Origin: an uncultured Ignavibacteria bacterium
GTDB taxonomy: Bacteria; Bacteroidota; Ignavibacteria; Tepidaquicellales; Tepidaquicellaceae
Assembly (NCBI GenBank): GCA_937974175.1
Contig: CALJIG010000114.1
Coordinates: 1 to 60,669 of the forward strand
DNA length: 60,669 nt
Direction of reading: 5' to 3'
Each line of letters opens with the position of its first letter. The first letter of the stretch is position 1. The translations under genes and the position numbers were made by a program. The notes beneath the pieces are model-generated. The model was not told where the DNA came from. It searched no databases and saw only the letters and a program-made list of their open reading frames with translations. Positions 27,975-38,238 of the stretch are shown here, piece after piece.

Positions 27975-28008
27975 TTTTTATTTTATATATTAAACTTAAA
28001 ATTTTAAA

Positions 28009-31000
28009 ATGAACCTGAAGAATTCAGTTGTATTAATAGCGCTACTATTATTAAATACTTCTATTTTTTCACAGAGCGAAAAGTTATCAAAGCAAAAATC
28101 CCAGCCTGAAACAAAAGCTGATACTAAAAGCGAAGTACAGGAAAAGCAGGAAACTTCAGTTCCGGATTTTAAGATAATTAGCTCTAATCAGAATTACATT
28201 GAGATAGAGTATACTCCGCAGTATGTAAAAAACAGTTATGATTTTAAATACGGTCAGGCAAACGGTAAAAAATACGGAGAGCCTGATTTAAGGTTCAGAG
28301 CATTCCCGGTTTACTTCACATCACAGTTAAATAACAAAGTTGAAATTATTGATTCAAAATTTGAATTGATAAACAACGTTGATATAAAACCAATTCCTTC
28401 CCCTAAAAAAGTTATTAAAGGGAAAGACGAGACAATAGAAAGCAGTTATATTAAAAATGATAAAGTTTATTCTTTGAATAAATTTCTTCCTTCCGACTTC
28501 CCTGCTGAACTCGGCACAATGGGCGCAATAAGAAACAGATATTTTACAAATGTTATTGTTACTCCTGTTGAATATAATCCTGTTTCAAAAACAGTGAAAA
28601 AATATTCTTACATAAGATTAAGAATAACTTTCGGAAGCGCACCCGTCATTTTAAACAAGCCTTTGAGTACTGAAGAAAGGGATTTTCTTAAAGGAGCAGC
28701 GCTGAACTGGAAAGAAGCCGAGAACTGGTCGACAAAAGAATTTAATCAGATAAAGGATAACTTAGTTGATAACAGTATTTTTGCTGCAGGTGATTTTTAT
28801 AGAATGGAAATCACTCAATCCGGAATGTATAGACTTGATAAGAATTTTTTACAGTCAGGCGGTATAAATGTAAGCGCTATAAATCCTAAGACAATTAAAA
28901 TCTATGGCAATAACGGATTTGAAGTCCCTTATAATAATTGTATAGATTATCCGAATGACCCTATGGAAAATTCAATTTACGTTGAAGGAGAAGCTGACGG
29001 AGTTTTTAATGATAATGATTACGTACTGTTTTATGGACAGGGAGCAACTGAATGGAGATATGATTCCACGAGTTCAACTTACTTCCATTATCAGAATCCA
29101 TACTCAAAAGCTAATTACTACTGGATTACTTTCGGCGGCAGTAACGGTTTAAGAATGCAGACAGATATCAGCCCTAATGTGCCAAATGCTTTTTCACCGC
29201 AAAGTTTTATTGACAGAACGTTCGATGAACCTGAAATTAATAATCTCGGAGCTACAGGTTTATTGTGGGTCAGCCAGAGAATTGGATTAACTGATAACTT
29301 CAGTTTCAATAAAGATTTAAAAGGGTATATAGACGGCACAAATGTTAACTTAAGATTAAGACTTGGAAACGGTTCAAGCGGCATTAATTATTTTAACATA
29401 GTAGACGGTAATTCACAATTTCAGGCTATTAAAGAAGTTTACGGTGTAAGTGGTACCGGAAGCTTTGCTCGAATTAATTTAGATTATCTGGGAAATACAC
29501 AATTAGGTGTTAATTACCCGTTGAGCCCGGGCAAAAACTCTGTAAGTATTAAAGTTTCTTTACCTGCTTCTCTCGGGAACTCTGCGCAAAGCGCCGGCTA
29601 TTATGATTATTATGAATTACTTTATAGCAGAACATTTTCAAGTGCGGATGGAAATGTATTACGATTTAACGGCATGGATACAGCTGCGACAATTGAATAC
29701 AGACCATCAGGATTTAATACTTCAGATGTTAAAATTTTTGATGTAACAAATTCCTCTAAACCTAAAATGATCTACCCAATTTCATATTCCGGAGGAGAGG
29801 TAAGATTTCAGGCAGCACACGCTGAAAATCTTCCTAATGAATATTATGTAGTCGGCGGGTTAAACTATAAAGTCCCCGCATCAATTACCAGAACTGCAAA
29901 TCAGAATTTAAAAGGAAATCTGGCAGCAGGCGCAGATATGATATTGTTCTATCATAAGGATTTCAGCGAAGCAGCAAACAGATATAAAAGTTACAGAGAG
30001 AATTCAGGCTTTAATTCTTTAAAGGTTGCTCTCGTAGACGTTGAGCAGGTATACAATGAATTTTCCGGCGGTAAATTAGATCCGGTAGCACTAAGAAATT
30101 TTCTGAAGTACTCTTATAATAACTGGGCAGTAAGACCAACACTTGTTTTCTTCTTTGGCGACGGAAGCTATGATTATAAAAATATCTACAAACTCAGTAC
30201 AAAGAATTTTTTACCTCCTATAGAGTTAACATCCGATCAGAGTGATGATATTACAAGTTTCTGCAGTGATGACTTCGCAACTGAAGTAAATGAGTGCTTC
30301 TCATACCCTACTCCTTCAAAACCTGATTTCGGAACAGGACGAGTCTGCGCAACAAGTAATGCTGAAGCAAATATTTATGTAGATAAAATAATTTCCTATG
30401 AAGATCCGTCAAATTATGACAGATGGAGAGATAAAATAATGTATGTTGCCGATGACGGGTGGACGACTGAAAACACTTTAGGGCAGGAAGGTTCTCTTCA
30501 TACAGGACAGTGTGAAGACGTGGCAGAAAATCATACTCCAAAATATTTTGAAAAGGAAAAAGTTTATATAGTAAGTTATCCGGCAATCTATACTCCGCAG
30601 GGAAGAAGAAAACCTGATGTTAATCCGGTAATTGTAAACGGATGGAATGAAGGAAGACTTGTTATAAATTATACAGGTCACGGAAGTACTGACTTATGGG
30701 CACACGAACATATATTTGAAAGACAGGTAAGTATTCCTTTATTAAATAACAAAAATAAATATACATTCTTAACAATTGCAAGCTGCGACCTTGCCAGATG
30801 GGATGATCCTTACGGAATAAGCGCGGCAGAGCAGTTAATAAATGAACCAAATAAAGGGGCAATAGGTGTTGTAGCGGCTGTACGTCCTGTTTATGCAGCT
30901 CCTAATGCAACGTTTAATAATCTCTTCTGGGATAATTTTACGTTCTTAAAGGATACTTTAAACCTTCCTATAAGAGTTGGAAAGGCAATGTTCAATACTA

Positions 31001-32133
31001 AACAAACATTGTTCCTCGATAATGATTTAAAATTTGCATTACTTTGTGACCCTTCTTTAAGAGTAGCAGTACCGCAATATTTTACAAAAATAGATACTAT
31101 TAACGGTTATACAGGTAGTAAATTCGTTCAGATGAAAGCTCTTCAAAAAGTCAGAATTTCAGGAAGCGTACTAAGACCTGACTCTACTTTATGGAGTAAT
31201 TACAATGGAACCATTTCTTTAAAAGTTTTGGATGTAGATAAGCAGATTCATTTAGAAGATTTCGGTTATCCGTTCGATTTCAGATTAGACGGTGGTACTA
31301 TTTTTACAGGTAAAGCAAATGTTGTAAACGGTCTTTGGGCTATAGAATTTATTGTGCCTAAAGATATTTCTTACAGTACCGGCAACGGAAAAATCTTAGC
31401 TTACTTCCAGAATACAAGCAGTAATGGAGTAGGATACTCGGATAATTTTACAATAAACGGAATTGATTCAACTGCAGTGCCGGATACAACCGGACCATCA
31501 GTAAATCTATTTCTTGACAGCAGAAATTTCAGGAACGGTGATTTAGTAAATCAAAATCCGAAACTAATTGCTGATTTTTTTGATCCATTCGGAATGAACC
31601 TTACCGGTACGATCGGCCATAAAATCGAAGCGACACTTAATGGTGATAATCAGAATAAAATTGATCTTACTTCTTTCTATAACTCAACAAATGGTTACCA
31701 GTATGGATCTGTTGAATATCAGCTGCAGAATTTACAGACAGGACAGAATACGCTTTCAATAAAAGCATACGATACTTACAACAATTACACAGTAACCGAT
31801 ATTAGTTTTAACGTTCAAAGCAGTTCAGTGCTCACACTTGAAAACGTTTATAATTATCCCAATCCGATGAGAAACAATACAGCATTTGTGTTTAATCATA
31901 ATTTTGATAAGAGTTTGAACGCCTCAATTAAAATTTATACCGTTTCAGGAAGATTGATAAAAGAATTGAATAAAACGGGTATTACGGATAAATTTGTAAG
32001 TATCGATTGGGATGGCAGAGACAATGACGGTGATGCTATCGCCAACGGAACTTATATATATAAACTGACTATAAAATCAGACGACGGAACTTTCACTCAA
32101 AGCAACGTCAACAAATTAGCAAAATTACAATAA
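28009..32133 (+). CDS. porU: type IX secretion system sortase PorU (C25 gingipain-like)
   Basis: 1374 residues with a signal peptide ending near IFSQ. A long N-terminal beta-rich part precedes the C25 peptidase domain (about 640-1030). The catalytic pair is H891 (NYTGHGSTDLW) and C926 (TIASCDLARWDDP), 35 residues apart as in gingipains. The C-terminal about 95 residues form a FlgD-Ig/CTD-like domain (NYPNPMRNNTAFVF, then SIDWDGRDNDGDAIANGTYIYKL). PorU removes the sorting domain of T9SS cargos and attaches them to A-LPS or a similar anchor at the surface. porV follows at 31 bp. Confidence 0.93.
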   Translation: MNLKNSVVLIALLLLNTSIFSQSEKLSKQKSQPETKADTKSEVQEKQETSVPDFKIISSNQNYIEIEYTPQYVKNSYDFKYGQANGKKYGEPDLRFRAFPVYFTSQLNNKVEIIDSKFELINNVDIKPIPSPKKVIKGKDETIESSYIKNDKVYSLNKFLPSDFPAELGTMGAIRNRYFTNVIVTPVEYNPVSKTVKKYSYIRLRITFGSAPVILNKPLSTEERDFLKGAALNWKEAENWSTKEFNQIKDNLVDNSIFAAGDFYRMEITQSGMYRLDKNFLQSGGINVSAINPKTIKIYGNNGFEVPYNNCIDYPNDPMENSIYVEGEADGVFNDNDYVLFYGQGATEWRYDSTSSTYFHYQNPYSKANYYWITFGGSNGLRMQTDISPNVPNAFSPQSFIDRTFDEPEINNLGATGLLWVSQRIGLTDNFSFNKDLKGYIDGTNVNLRLRLGNGSSGINYFNIVDGNSQFQAIKEVYGVSGTGSFARINLDYLGNTQLGVNYPLSPGKNSVSIKVSLPASLGNSAQSAGYYDYYELLYSRTFSSADGNVLRFNGMDTAATIEYRPSGFNTSDVKIFDVTNSSKPKMIYPISYSGGEVRFQAAHAENLPNEYYVVGGLNYKVPASITRTANQNLKGNLAAGADMILFYHKDFSEAANRYKSYRENSGFNSLKVALVDVEQVYNEFSGGKLDPVALRNFLKYSYNNWAVRPTLVFFFGDGSYDYKNIYKLSTKNFLPPIELTSDQSDDITSFCSDDFATEVNECFSYPTPSKPDFGTGRVCATSNAEANIYVDKIISYEDPSNYDRWRDKIMYVADDGWTTENTLGQEGSLHTGQCEDVAENHTPKYFEKEKVYIVSYPAIYTPQGRRKPDVNPVIVNGWNEGRLVINYTGHGSTDLWAHEHIFERQVSIPLLNNKNKYTFLTIASCDLARWDDPYGISAAEQLINEPNKGAIGVVAAVRPVYAAPNATFNNLFWDNFTFLKDTLNLPIRVGKAMFNTKQTLFLDNDLKFALLCDPSLRVAVPQYFTKIDTINGYTGSKFVQMKALQKVRISGSVLRPDSTLWSNYNGTISLKVLDVDKQIHLEDFGYPFDFRLDGGTIFTGKANVVNGLWAIEFIVPKDISYSTGNGKILAYFQNTSSNGVGYSDNFTINGIDSTAVPDTTGPSVNLFLDSRNFRNGDLVNQNPKLIADFFDPFGMNLTGTIGHKIEATLNGDNQNKIDLTSFYNSTNGYQYGSVEYQLQNLQTGQNTLSIKAYDTYNNYTVTDISFNVQSSSVLTLENVYNYPNPMRNNTAFVFNHNFDKSLNASIKIYTVSGRLIKELNKTGITDKFVSIDWDGRDNDGDAIANGTYIYKLTIKSDDGTFTQSNVNKLAKLQ

Positions 32134-32164
32134 CTTCTAAAAATAAAAAGAGGAAAAACCTTTA

Positions 32165-33295
32165 ATGTTAAAGAAAATGAACATGAGAATATTAGCCGCT
32201 GTGATAATATTTTCGAGCCTTATAATTTCGAATTCTGATACCTTCGCTCAAAATGCAGTATCAACCGGTGTGCCATTTCTTTTAATCGGCCCGAATTCAA
32301 GATTTACTGCTATGGGAGAAACCGGAACAGCTATTGCTGATGATGCTTCTGCTATGCACTGGAACCCCTCAGGCTTGGCATTCCAGACACTTGGTACTGA
32401 AATAAATTTTACACATAGCCCCTGGCTTGCAGGACTTAATATCGGAGACTTGTTCTACGATTACGTTGCAGGCAGAAAATACATAAAGAGTATTAACGGT
32501 ACAGTAGGAGCAAGTTTAACTTACCTCAACATCGGTGAAATTATCGTTACTGACGAAACAGGAAGAGAGCTTCCGGAACAAAGTTATAAAGCTTATGAAA
32601 TGGCTTTTGCATTGGCATATGCTACTAAGTTAAGCCCGGCATGGGGTGTAGGTATTTCAACGAGATTTATTTACAGCAGATTATCACCAAATAATTTACG
32701 AGTTGGAAATGAACAAGGAAACGGAACTGCATTTGCAACAAGTTTTGACCTCTCTGCATTATGGAGACCTACTACAGGTGCCAAATGGTTAAAAGATAAA
32801 TTCTCGTTTGGTGTTAACTTGTCAAACCTCGGACCTAAAATTTCTTATGTTGATGCAGCGCAGGCAGATCCATTGCCAACACAATTAAGAATTGGTTTTG
32901 CTTATGATATTGTAAAAAGTGAGTTCAATAATCTTACACTCACAGCAGATTTTTCAAAGCTTTTGGTAAACAGATTTTCAGATGAGACTGACCAGCCGCA
33001 ATCAGATCCTTTCTACAAAGCTATATTTACTTCATGGAAAGGCGGACCTGAAGGAATTGCAAGAACAATTCAATCTTCAGTCGGTGCAGAATACTGGTAC
33101 GGCGCTCCAAGACTTATTGCTTTAAGAGCCGGATATTTTTATGAAGATCCTTCGAACGGAAACAGAAAGTTTCTTACACTCGGTGCAGGTATCAGATACA
33201 GCGTTTACGGATTTGACTTCAGTTACATTAGTGCAATCGAAGAAAATCACCCGCTTGCCAATACATTGAGATTCGGCTTGCTCGTGAGTTTCTAA
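32165..33295 (+). CDS. porV: type IX secretion system outer-membrane protein PorV (LptO)
   Basis: 376 residues with a signal peptide (cleavage near TFAQ). The family start GVPFLLIGPNSRFTAMGETGTAIADDASAMHWNPSGLA is diagnostic of the PorV/FadL-like 14-stranded barrels. Further strands run to the end, closing in LRFGLLVSF. PorV carries cargo from the translocon to PorU, so its pairing with porU is functional as well as physical. A terminator follows. Confidence 0.93.
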   Translation: MLKKMNMRILAAVIIFSSLIISNSDTFAQNAVSTGVPFLLIGPNSRFTAMGETGTAIADDASAMHWNPSGLAFQTLGTEINFTHSPWLAGLNIGDLFYDYVAGRKYIKSINGTVGASLTYLNIGEIIVTDETGRELPEQSYKAYEMAFALAYATKLSPAWGVGISTRFIYSRLSPNNLRVGNEQGNGTAFATSFDLSALWRPTTGAKWLKDKFSFGVNLSNLGPKISYVDAAQADPLPTQLRIGFAYDIVKSEFNNLTLTADFSKLLVNRFSDETDQPQSDPFYKAIFTSWKGGPEGIARTIQSSVGAEYWYGAPRLIALRAGYFYEDPSNGNRKFLTLGAGIRYSVYGFDFSYISAIEENHPLANTLRFGLLVSF

Positions 33296-33322
33296 AACAC
33301 TTTTTTTATCAAGTTGAAACTA

Positions 33323-33354
33323 AAACCTGACAGGTCTGATGATTTGTCAGGTTT
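33323..33354 (+). terminator. rho-independent terminator of porU-porV
   Basis: A 10-bp stem AAACCTGACA/TGTCAGGTTT with a 12-nt loop, then ATTTTTAT. Confidence 0.85.
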
Positions 33355-33378
33355 ATTTTTATAAAGCATATATTACAA

Positions 33379-36300
33379 ATGAATTTAATCGGAAAAGTTT
33401 TCACTCTTTTATTAGTTTTAATCTCTGCAGCATCTTTTGCTCAAAACAAAAGAACCGACTACAAGTTATCGCATCCACTGAAATTCGGTGCTGAGAATCA
33501 AAATCTGACTCCTAAAAATTACGATGGAATACCTGATACTTTTAAAGTAGTCGCTATTATGGCAGATTTTCAATTAGATGATGCAGGCCAATCTACAGGG
33601 AACGGAAAATTTGATTTATCCAGTAAATATCTTAACCCATCAACAGGAAGAGATACTATAATTGATTCCCCTCCTTATGATAGTTTATATTTTGCTGATC
33701 ACCTGAAATTTTTAAAAAACTATTTTGAAAAAGTATCGGACGGAAAAGTAGTAATCAGTTATGAGTTGTTCGGTTCAGTAATTCATCTTCCTAATAAGAT
33801 GCAGGATTATTCACCGCAAAGAAATGAAAATCTTTCAAAACTCGGAAACTTATTCAAAGATGCATGGGCAAGAGCTGACAGCGTAATAAATTTTTCTTCA
33901 TATGACCCCAATAAAACTGCCTTCGTTGTTTTTCATGCTGGCACAGGAAGAGATGTTGACTTAACTTCTATCTTCGGATTTGACCCAAGACCATTTGATT
34001 TACCTTCTGTATATCTTGGATTAAAAAATTTACAGGAATTTTTTGGTTCATCTTACACAGGTTATCAGACAGCTGACGGTTTTCTTATAAAAAATTCCCT
34101 CATCATTCCTTCAACCGAAGTAAGGGAATTAGAATTATCATCCGGTAACTTTATTCTTGAACTCGGGATGAATGGAATTCTCACAGCAAGTTTTGGAAGC
34201 TTTTTGGGGCTTCCTGATTTATTTAATACAAATACAGGAAAGACTGCAATAGGCAGATTTGGCTTAATGGACGGACAGTCAATTTTCAGCTTTAACGGAC
34301 TCTTTCCGCCTGAGCCTTCTGCATGGGAAAAAGTTTATCTGGGCTGGGTTAATCCCATTACAATTTCTTCCGGTGAAGCTAATGTAAGAATAAAAACTTC
34401 ATCAGGGAATACTACTAACACAGATTCAACGATGTATAAAGTTCTCATAAACAGCCGTGAATATTTTTTAATAGAAAACAGAAACAGAGACTATCTTAAC
34501 AACGGTCAAAAACTTTATATACGTAACAGAGCTTTCAACGATGTTAATACTTATCCCAAAGATACAGATGATTTTATATATTTCAGTACATCTTCGGTCG
34601 GAGGTAATATAACAGATGTTGAAGACTTAGACTGGAGCTTACCGGGACTTATTAATGATACAATTAAATACCGCGGCGGTGTTCTTATCTGGCATATTGA
34701 TGAAAATGTAATTAATGCTAACTTTGCATCTAACACCATAAACAATAACATCGACCACAAAGGAATTGACCTTGAAGAAGCAAAAGGTGCGCAAGAGCTT
34801 GGTGTTACATTCAACTCCCCTTTCGGCGCAATTACAGGTGATGGTACAATTGTAGATTACTGGTTCAACGGCAATCACTACGTGCCTTCTACAATTTATA
34901 AAAATGCTTTTACTCCGACATCTATACCTAACTCACTAAGTTATTCTTTGGCAAACAGCGGAGTAAACATTACTGATTTTTCTGCACAGGATACTTTGAT
35001 GACATTTAAAATCAGTATCGGCGGTACTTTCGTTAAACCTCTTGCAGGATTTCCAAAGTTTGTTGGAATTGATACAAGCGGAAATGCACAGCCGATAGGG
35101 CTAAAATTTTCTTCATTAACCAATGATAATATTTTTGTTAATGCCAATTATAACGGCTATGGTTTTAATCCTAATGGAAACTCTATAAACAATAATCCCA
35201 CAGGATTATTTATGCCGGGAAGCGTAAAATATATTTTAAATACTGCTTATTATCCTGACTTAGCAGTATGGTTAATTGGAGCAGGAGATCAAGTAATTTC
35301 AACTTATGATGGATTCACTACTAATTCAATAACATGGACTACAGGCAAAATCAGCAGTCCTTTACTTCAAAAAAGCTCAGTAAATTCATATTTTTTTGGA
35401 AAGGATAACGGAGCATTGTATAGGTATGATTTCAATAGCCAAGCCATTGTTAGAATTGATTCAACAAGCTTACCTGTTATTGAATTAGCAAGAATTAATA
35501 ACGATTCATCTTACACATACATTAACTCTAACAATAAATTCCTTGCAACGGGAAACTTACTTGAAACAGGCTCAAATGATATTCTTGTAGTCAGCAATTC
35601 AAATGAAATTTTTATAAACGGAAATAAAATTCCAAACAATTACGGGATTACAAATATAATCTCTTCCCCTGCTTTAGCAGATATAAATAATGACGGCAGA
35701 CAGGAAATTATTTTTAACGGTGATAACAAAGTTTATGCAATGAACTCTGCAGGAACTCTGCTCGAAAACTTCCCGGTTAATTTTAATCAGAAAATTACTT
35801 CAGGAGTTTCAGTAGCAGATGTTAATAATGACGGAATCTATGATTTATTGTTTACATCTGAAACAGGTGATTTATTTGCTTATGGTACAAATGGAAAAGT
35901 AGTAGCAGGATTTCCGGTAAAAGCAGGAATAAATTCTAACTCCACACCTGCTCTTGCAAACCTGAATGATACTCTCGGAATTTTAGCTTACGGCAGAGAC
36001 GGATATCTATATGCTTTCAAAACAACAACTGTTTATAATGAAAGCAAAGTTCTATGGAAAAATTATTTGAAGGATAGATTCCATTCAAATTATAACATGC
36101 AATCAAACTATGTTGCTCCAAGCTATACGGAAAAACTTCCAAAGGATAAAGTTTACAACTGGCCTAATCCTGTTTATGACAGTAGGACATACATAAGATA
36201 TTATTTAAACGGCAGCGCAAGTGTTGTTAGCATTAAAATTCTGGATTTATCAGGAGAATTAGTAACCTCCCTGCCTTCCAAAAATATTTCTAATGCTGAT

Positions 36301-36417
36301 AACGAAGTGGTCTGGGATGTTTCTACTGTGCAAAGCGGGGTATATTACGGAGTTATTGAGGCAACCATTGACGGCGCTAAAGAAACAAAAATAATTAAAA
36401 TAGCAGTAGTTAAATAA
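33379..36417 (+). CDS. large secreted M6-peptidase-like protein with degenerate active site
   Basis: 1012 residues with a signal peptide (ends AASFAQ). Residues about 45-420 resemble the immune-inhibitor-A-like M6 metallopeptidases (VVAIMADFQLDD, FLKNYFEKVSDGKVVISYELF, GRFGLMDGQ, PSAWEKVYLGWV, GGVLIWHIDENV). The zinc motif HExxH before FLGLPDLFNT is replaced by A270-S271-F-G-S274, so both His ligands and the catalytic Glu are gone. Residues about 760-890 carry FG-GAP/VCBS-like repeats (ALADINNDGRQEI, VADVNNDGIYDL). The last about 90 residues are a sorting-domain-like module (NWPNPVYDSRTYIRYYL). It is probably a binding or structural surface protein. It sits right after porU-porV. Confidence 0.8.
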   Translation: MNLIGKVFTLLLVLISAASFAQNKRTDYKLSHPLKFGAENQNLTPKNYDGIPDTFKVVAIMADFQLDDAGQSTGNGKFDLSSKYLNPSTGRDTIIDSPPYDSLYFADHLKFLKNYFEKVSDGKVVISYELFGSVIHLPNKMQDYSPQRNENLSKLGNLFKDAWARADSVINFSSYDPNKTAFVVFHAGTGRDVDLTSIFGFDPRPFDLPSVYLGLKNLQEFFGSSYTGYQTADGFLIKNSLIIPSTEVRELELSSGNFILELGMNGILTASFGSFLGLPDLFNTNTGKTAIGRFGLMDGQSIFSFNGLFPPEPSAWEKVYLGWVNPITISSGEANVRIKTSSGNTTNTDSTMYKVLINSREYFLIENRNRDYLNNGQKLYIRNRAFNDVNTYPKDTDDFIYFSTSSVGGNITDVEDLDWSLPGLINDTIKYRGGVLIWHIDENVINANFASNTINNNIDHKGIDLEEAKGAQELGVTFNSPFGAITGDGTIVDYWFNGNHYVPSTIYKNAFTPTSIPNSLSYSLANSGVNITDFSAQDTLMTFKISIGGTFVKPLAGFPKFVGIDTSGNAQPIGLKFSSLTNDNIFVNANYNGYGFNPNGNSINNNPTGLFMPGSVKYILNTAYYPDLAVWLIGAGDQVISTYDGFTTNSITWTTGKISSPLLQKSSVNSYFFGKDNGALYRYDFNSQAIVRIDSTSLPVIELARINNDSSYTYINSNNKFLATGNLLETGSNDILVVSNSNEIFINGNKIPNNYGITNIISSPALADINNDGRQEIIFNGDNKVYAMNSAGTLLENFPVNFNQKITSGVSVADVNNDGIYDLLFTSETGDLFAYGTNGKVVAGFPVKAGINSNSTPALANLNDTLGILAYGRDGYLYAFKTTTVYNESKVLWKNYLKDRFHSNYNMQSNYVAPSYTEKLPKDKVYNWPNPVYDSRTYIRYYLNGSASVVSIKILDLSGELVTSLPSKNISNADNEVVWDVSTVQSGVYYGVIEATIDGAKETKIIKIAVVK

Positions 36418-36440
36418 AAAGATTTACATATAATTTTTAG

Positions 36441-36469
36441 AAAAAGCGGAGTATACAACTCCGCTTTTT
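36441..36469 (+). terminator. rho-independent terminator after the M6-like gene
   Basis: Stem AAAAAGCGGAGT/ACTCCGCTTTTT (12 bp) with 5-nt loop ATACA, then T-rich sequence. Confidence 0.9.
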
Positions 36470-36532
36470 TTATGCAATACAAAATAAATTTCAATTTAAT
36501 ACTCTTCCTTATATCTTCCCTATATTTCTCAC

Positions 36533-37633
36533 ATGGTAATTTTTACACTCTCTTTAATATTTATTTATTTTCTTACACATCTTTTTCTGAGGTACGGATT
36601 ACAAAAATCTTTATCATTGCCCGTAGTTAATCCTTCACCTAAAAATAAAGTCACTGTAATTGTTGCAGCAAAGAATGAAGAGAAAATAATTTCTAAATGT
36701 ATTTCTTCACTAAAATTGTTTACCTACGATAAACAGAATCTTGAAATTTTTTTAGTAAATGACAAATCTTCCGATGCAACTAAAGAAATAATGTTAAAAG
36801 AAACTGCAGGATTAAGTTATTTCAAAGTGATTGATTCCCGTCCTGAAAGCTCAACTAATCTAAAAGGTAAAGCAAACGCTCTTGATACTGCCATACACTT
36901 ATCTACAGGAGAAATAGTTATAGGTACGGATGCCGACTGCATAGTAAATAAGGACTGGATACAGGAAGTTGTAAAATACTATGATAAGGATACAGCAATG
37001 GTTTGCGGAGTAACTTTCATAAATTCATCTAAATCACTTTTCCATAAAGTTCAGGCATTGGACTGGATCTATCTTCAAACTCTTGCTTCAGCCAGTTCAG
37101 GAATAAATATGACGCTAAGCTGCATTGGCAACAATTTATCATTCAGAAAAAAAATATATGAAGAACTTGGCGGTTACGGGAATATAAAGTTTTCTGTAAC
37201 TGAGGACCTTGCTTTAATGCAGGAGATGCACGCTAAAGGTTATAGAATAAAGTATCCGGTAAATGATAAATCATTAGTTGAAACCGAACCATGCAAAAAT
37301 TTAAATGAGCTCTTCAAACAAAAAAGAAGATGGTTCAGAGGAGGATTGAAAATAAATATTTTGGGACTATTACTGGGTGCTGAAATGTACCCTGTAAACT
37401 TAATTCTGATTTTCGGATGGATTTTTCTTAACTGGAAAATTTATTTTTTATTCATACTCATAAAAATACTTTCTGAAGTTATTCTGATGTATAAACCAAT
37501 CGGCATTTACAAATTTACATCTCTTTATAAATTCTTCATTCACTTCCAGTTCTTCTTTGCTTTCTACGGACTTACACTGCCATGGACATTTCTTTTCAAT
37601 ACAAAAATTCACTGGAAAGACAGAAAATTTTAG
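36533..37633 (+). CDS. family 2 glycosyltransferase, membrane-bound
   Basis: 366 residues. One N-terminal helix precedes the GT-A domain: VTVIVAAKNEEKIISKCI, D-rich FLVNDKSSDAT, the D133-A-D135 metal motif (IGTDADC), FSVTEDLALMQEM and QKRRWFRGG (the QxxRW-type acceptor motif). Three to four helices close the protein. This resembles processive or lipid-acceptor GT2 enzymes of envelope synthesis. The acceptor is unknown. Its stop overlaps the convergent gene by 4 bp. Confidence 0.9.
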   Translation: MVIFTLSLIFIYFLTHLFLRYGLQKSLSLPVVNPSPKNKVTVIVAAKNEEKIISKCISSLKLFTYDKQNLEIFLVNDKSSDATKEIMLKETAGLSYFKVIDSRPESSTNLKGKANALDTAIHLSTGEIVIGTDADCIVNKDWIQEVVKYYDKDTAMVCGVTFINSSKSLFHKVQALDWIYLQTLASASSGINMTLSCIGNNLSFRKKIYEELGGYGNIKFSVTEDLALMQEMHAKGYRIKYPVNDKSLVETEPCKNLNELFKQKRRWFRGGLKINILGLLLGAEMYPVNLILIFGWIFLNWKIYFLFILIKILSEVILMYKPIGIYKFTSLYKFFIHFQFFFAFYGLTLPWTFLFNTKIHWKDRKF

Positions 37634-38238
37634 AACTTAAACAGCGGTATATGGAATCGTGTATTGATGCTAAAAGTTGAATATGATTTTGAATAAGAAT
37701 ATTTCCCATATATATCAAATATATAAAGAGTAAACCCTAATCCCCCACCGTAAGAAATCTGGCTTTCACTTAATACAAGACCGGGAATATTCGCAGTTTC
37801 GGGAGCAATTTTAGTAGTAGCACTTATGTATTTCACTTCAAGTGTTGCAAACGGAATGGTAAAATTTGTTTTAAGATATTTAGATAAGATGATATCTACA
37901 CTTCCTCCTATTGAAGTTATTTTCGTTTCATAAGTAGTAAGCAGATTTAATGTCATGAACTCATCTTTGCCGTTATGCTTCCCGTATTCAAACAAGGCTC
38001 CGATTACAAAAGGATAAATTTTCTTTGATGAATATTCCAGCCTTACTCCGTATTGAGCAGCAGTTTTTGAAGTCTGCGAAAAAGTACTGACAGGATAGAC
38101 TGCCGATAATGTGGGCGCAAGAAAAATGCCACCGGGATTAGATGACTCTTTTTTTACCGGAGCTCTGAGAGTATCCTGCGCAAATAATACTATTGGGCAA
38201 ATACAAAATATTACGATGATAAGAGTTTTCAATTTCAT
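37630..38238 (-). CDS. hypothetical outer-membrane beta-barrel protein
   Basis: 202 residues with a signal peptide (ICPIVLFAQ). The mature part has alternating strands (YGVRLEYSSKKIYPFVIGALFEYG, LNLLTTYETKITSIGGSVDIIL, ISYGGGLGFTLYIFDIYGKYSYSK) and ends in RFHIPLFKF, an outer-membrane insertion-like aromatic C-terminus. No family is recognised. It overlaps the upstream DUF2520 gene by 4 bp and is the last gene of the minus-strand operon. Confidence 0.65.
   Translation of the reverse strand: MKLKTLIIVIFCICPIVLFAQDTLRAPVKKESSNPGGIFLAPTLSAVYPVSTFSQTSKTAAQYGVRLEYSSKKIYPFVIGALFEYGKHNGKDEFMTLNLLTTYETKITSIGGSVDIILSKYLKTNFTIPFATLEVKYISATTKIAPETANIPGLVLSESQISYGGGLGFTLYIFDIYGKYSYSKSYSTFSINTRFHIPLFKF

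Noticed and set aside
28009..32133. PorU as an inactive C25 homologue
   Set aside because: Both H891 and C926 are in place with gingipain-like spacing, so it is likely active.
37630..37633. Frameshift or gene fusion at the GT2/barrel junction
   Set aside because: The genes converge and simply overlap by 4 bp at their stops; both frames are intact.
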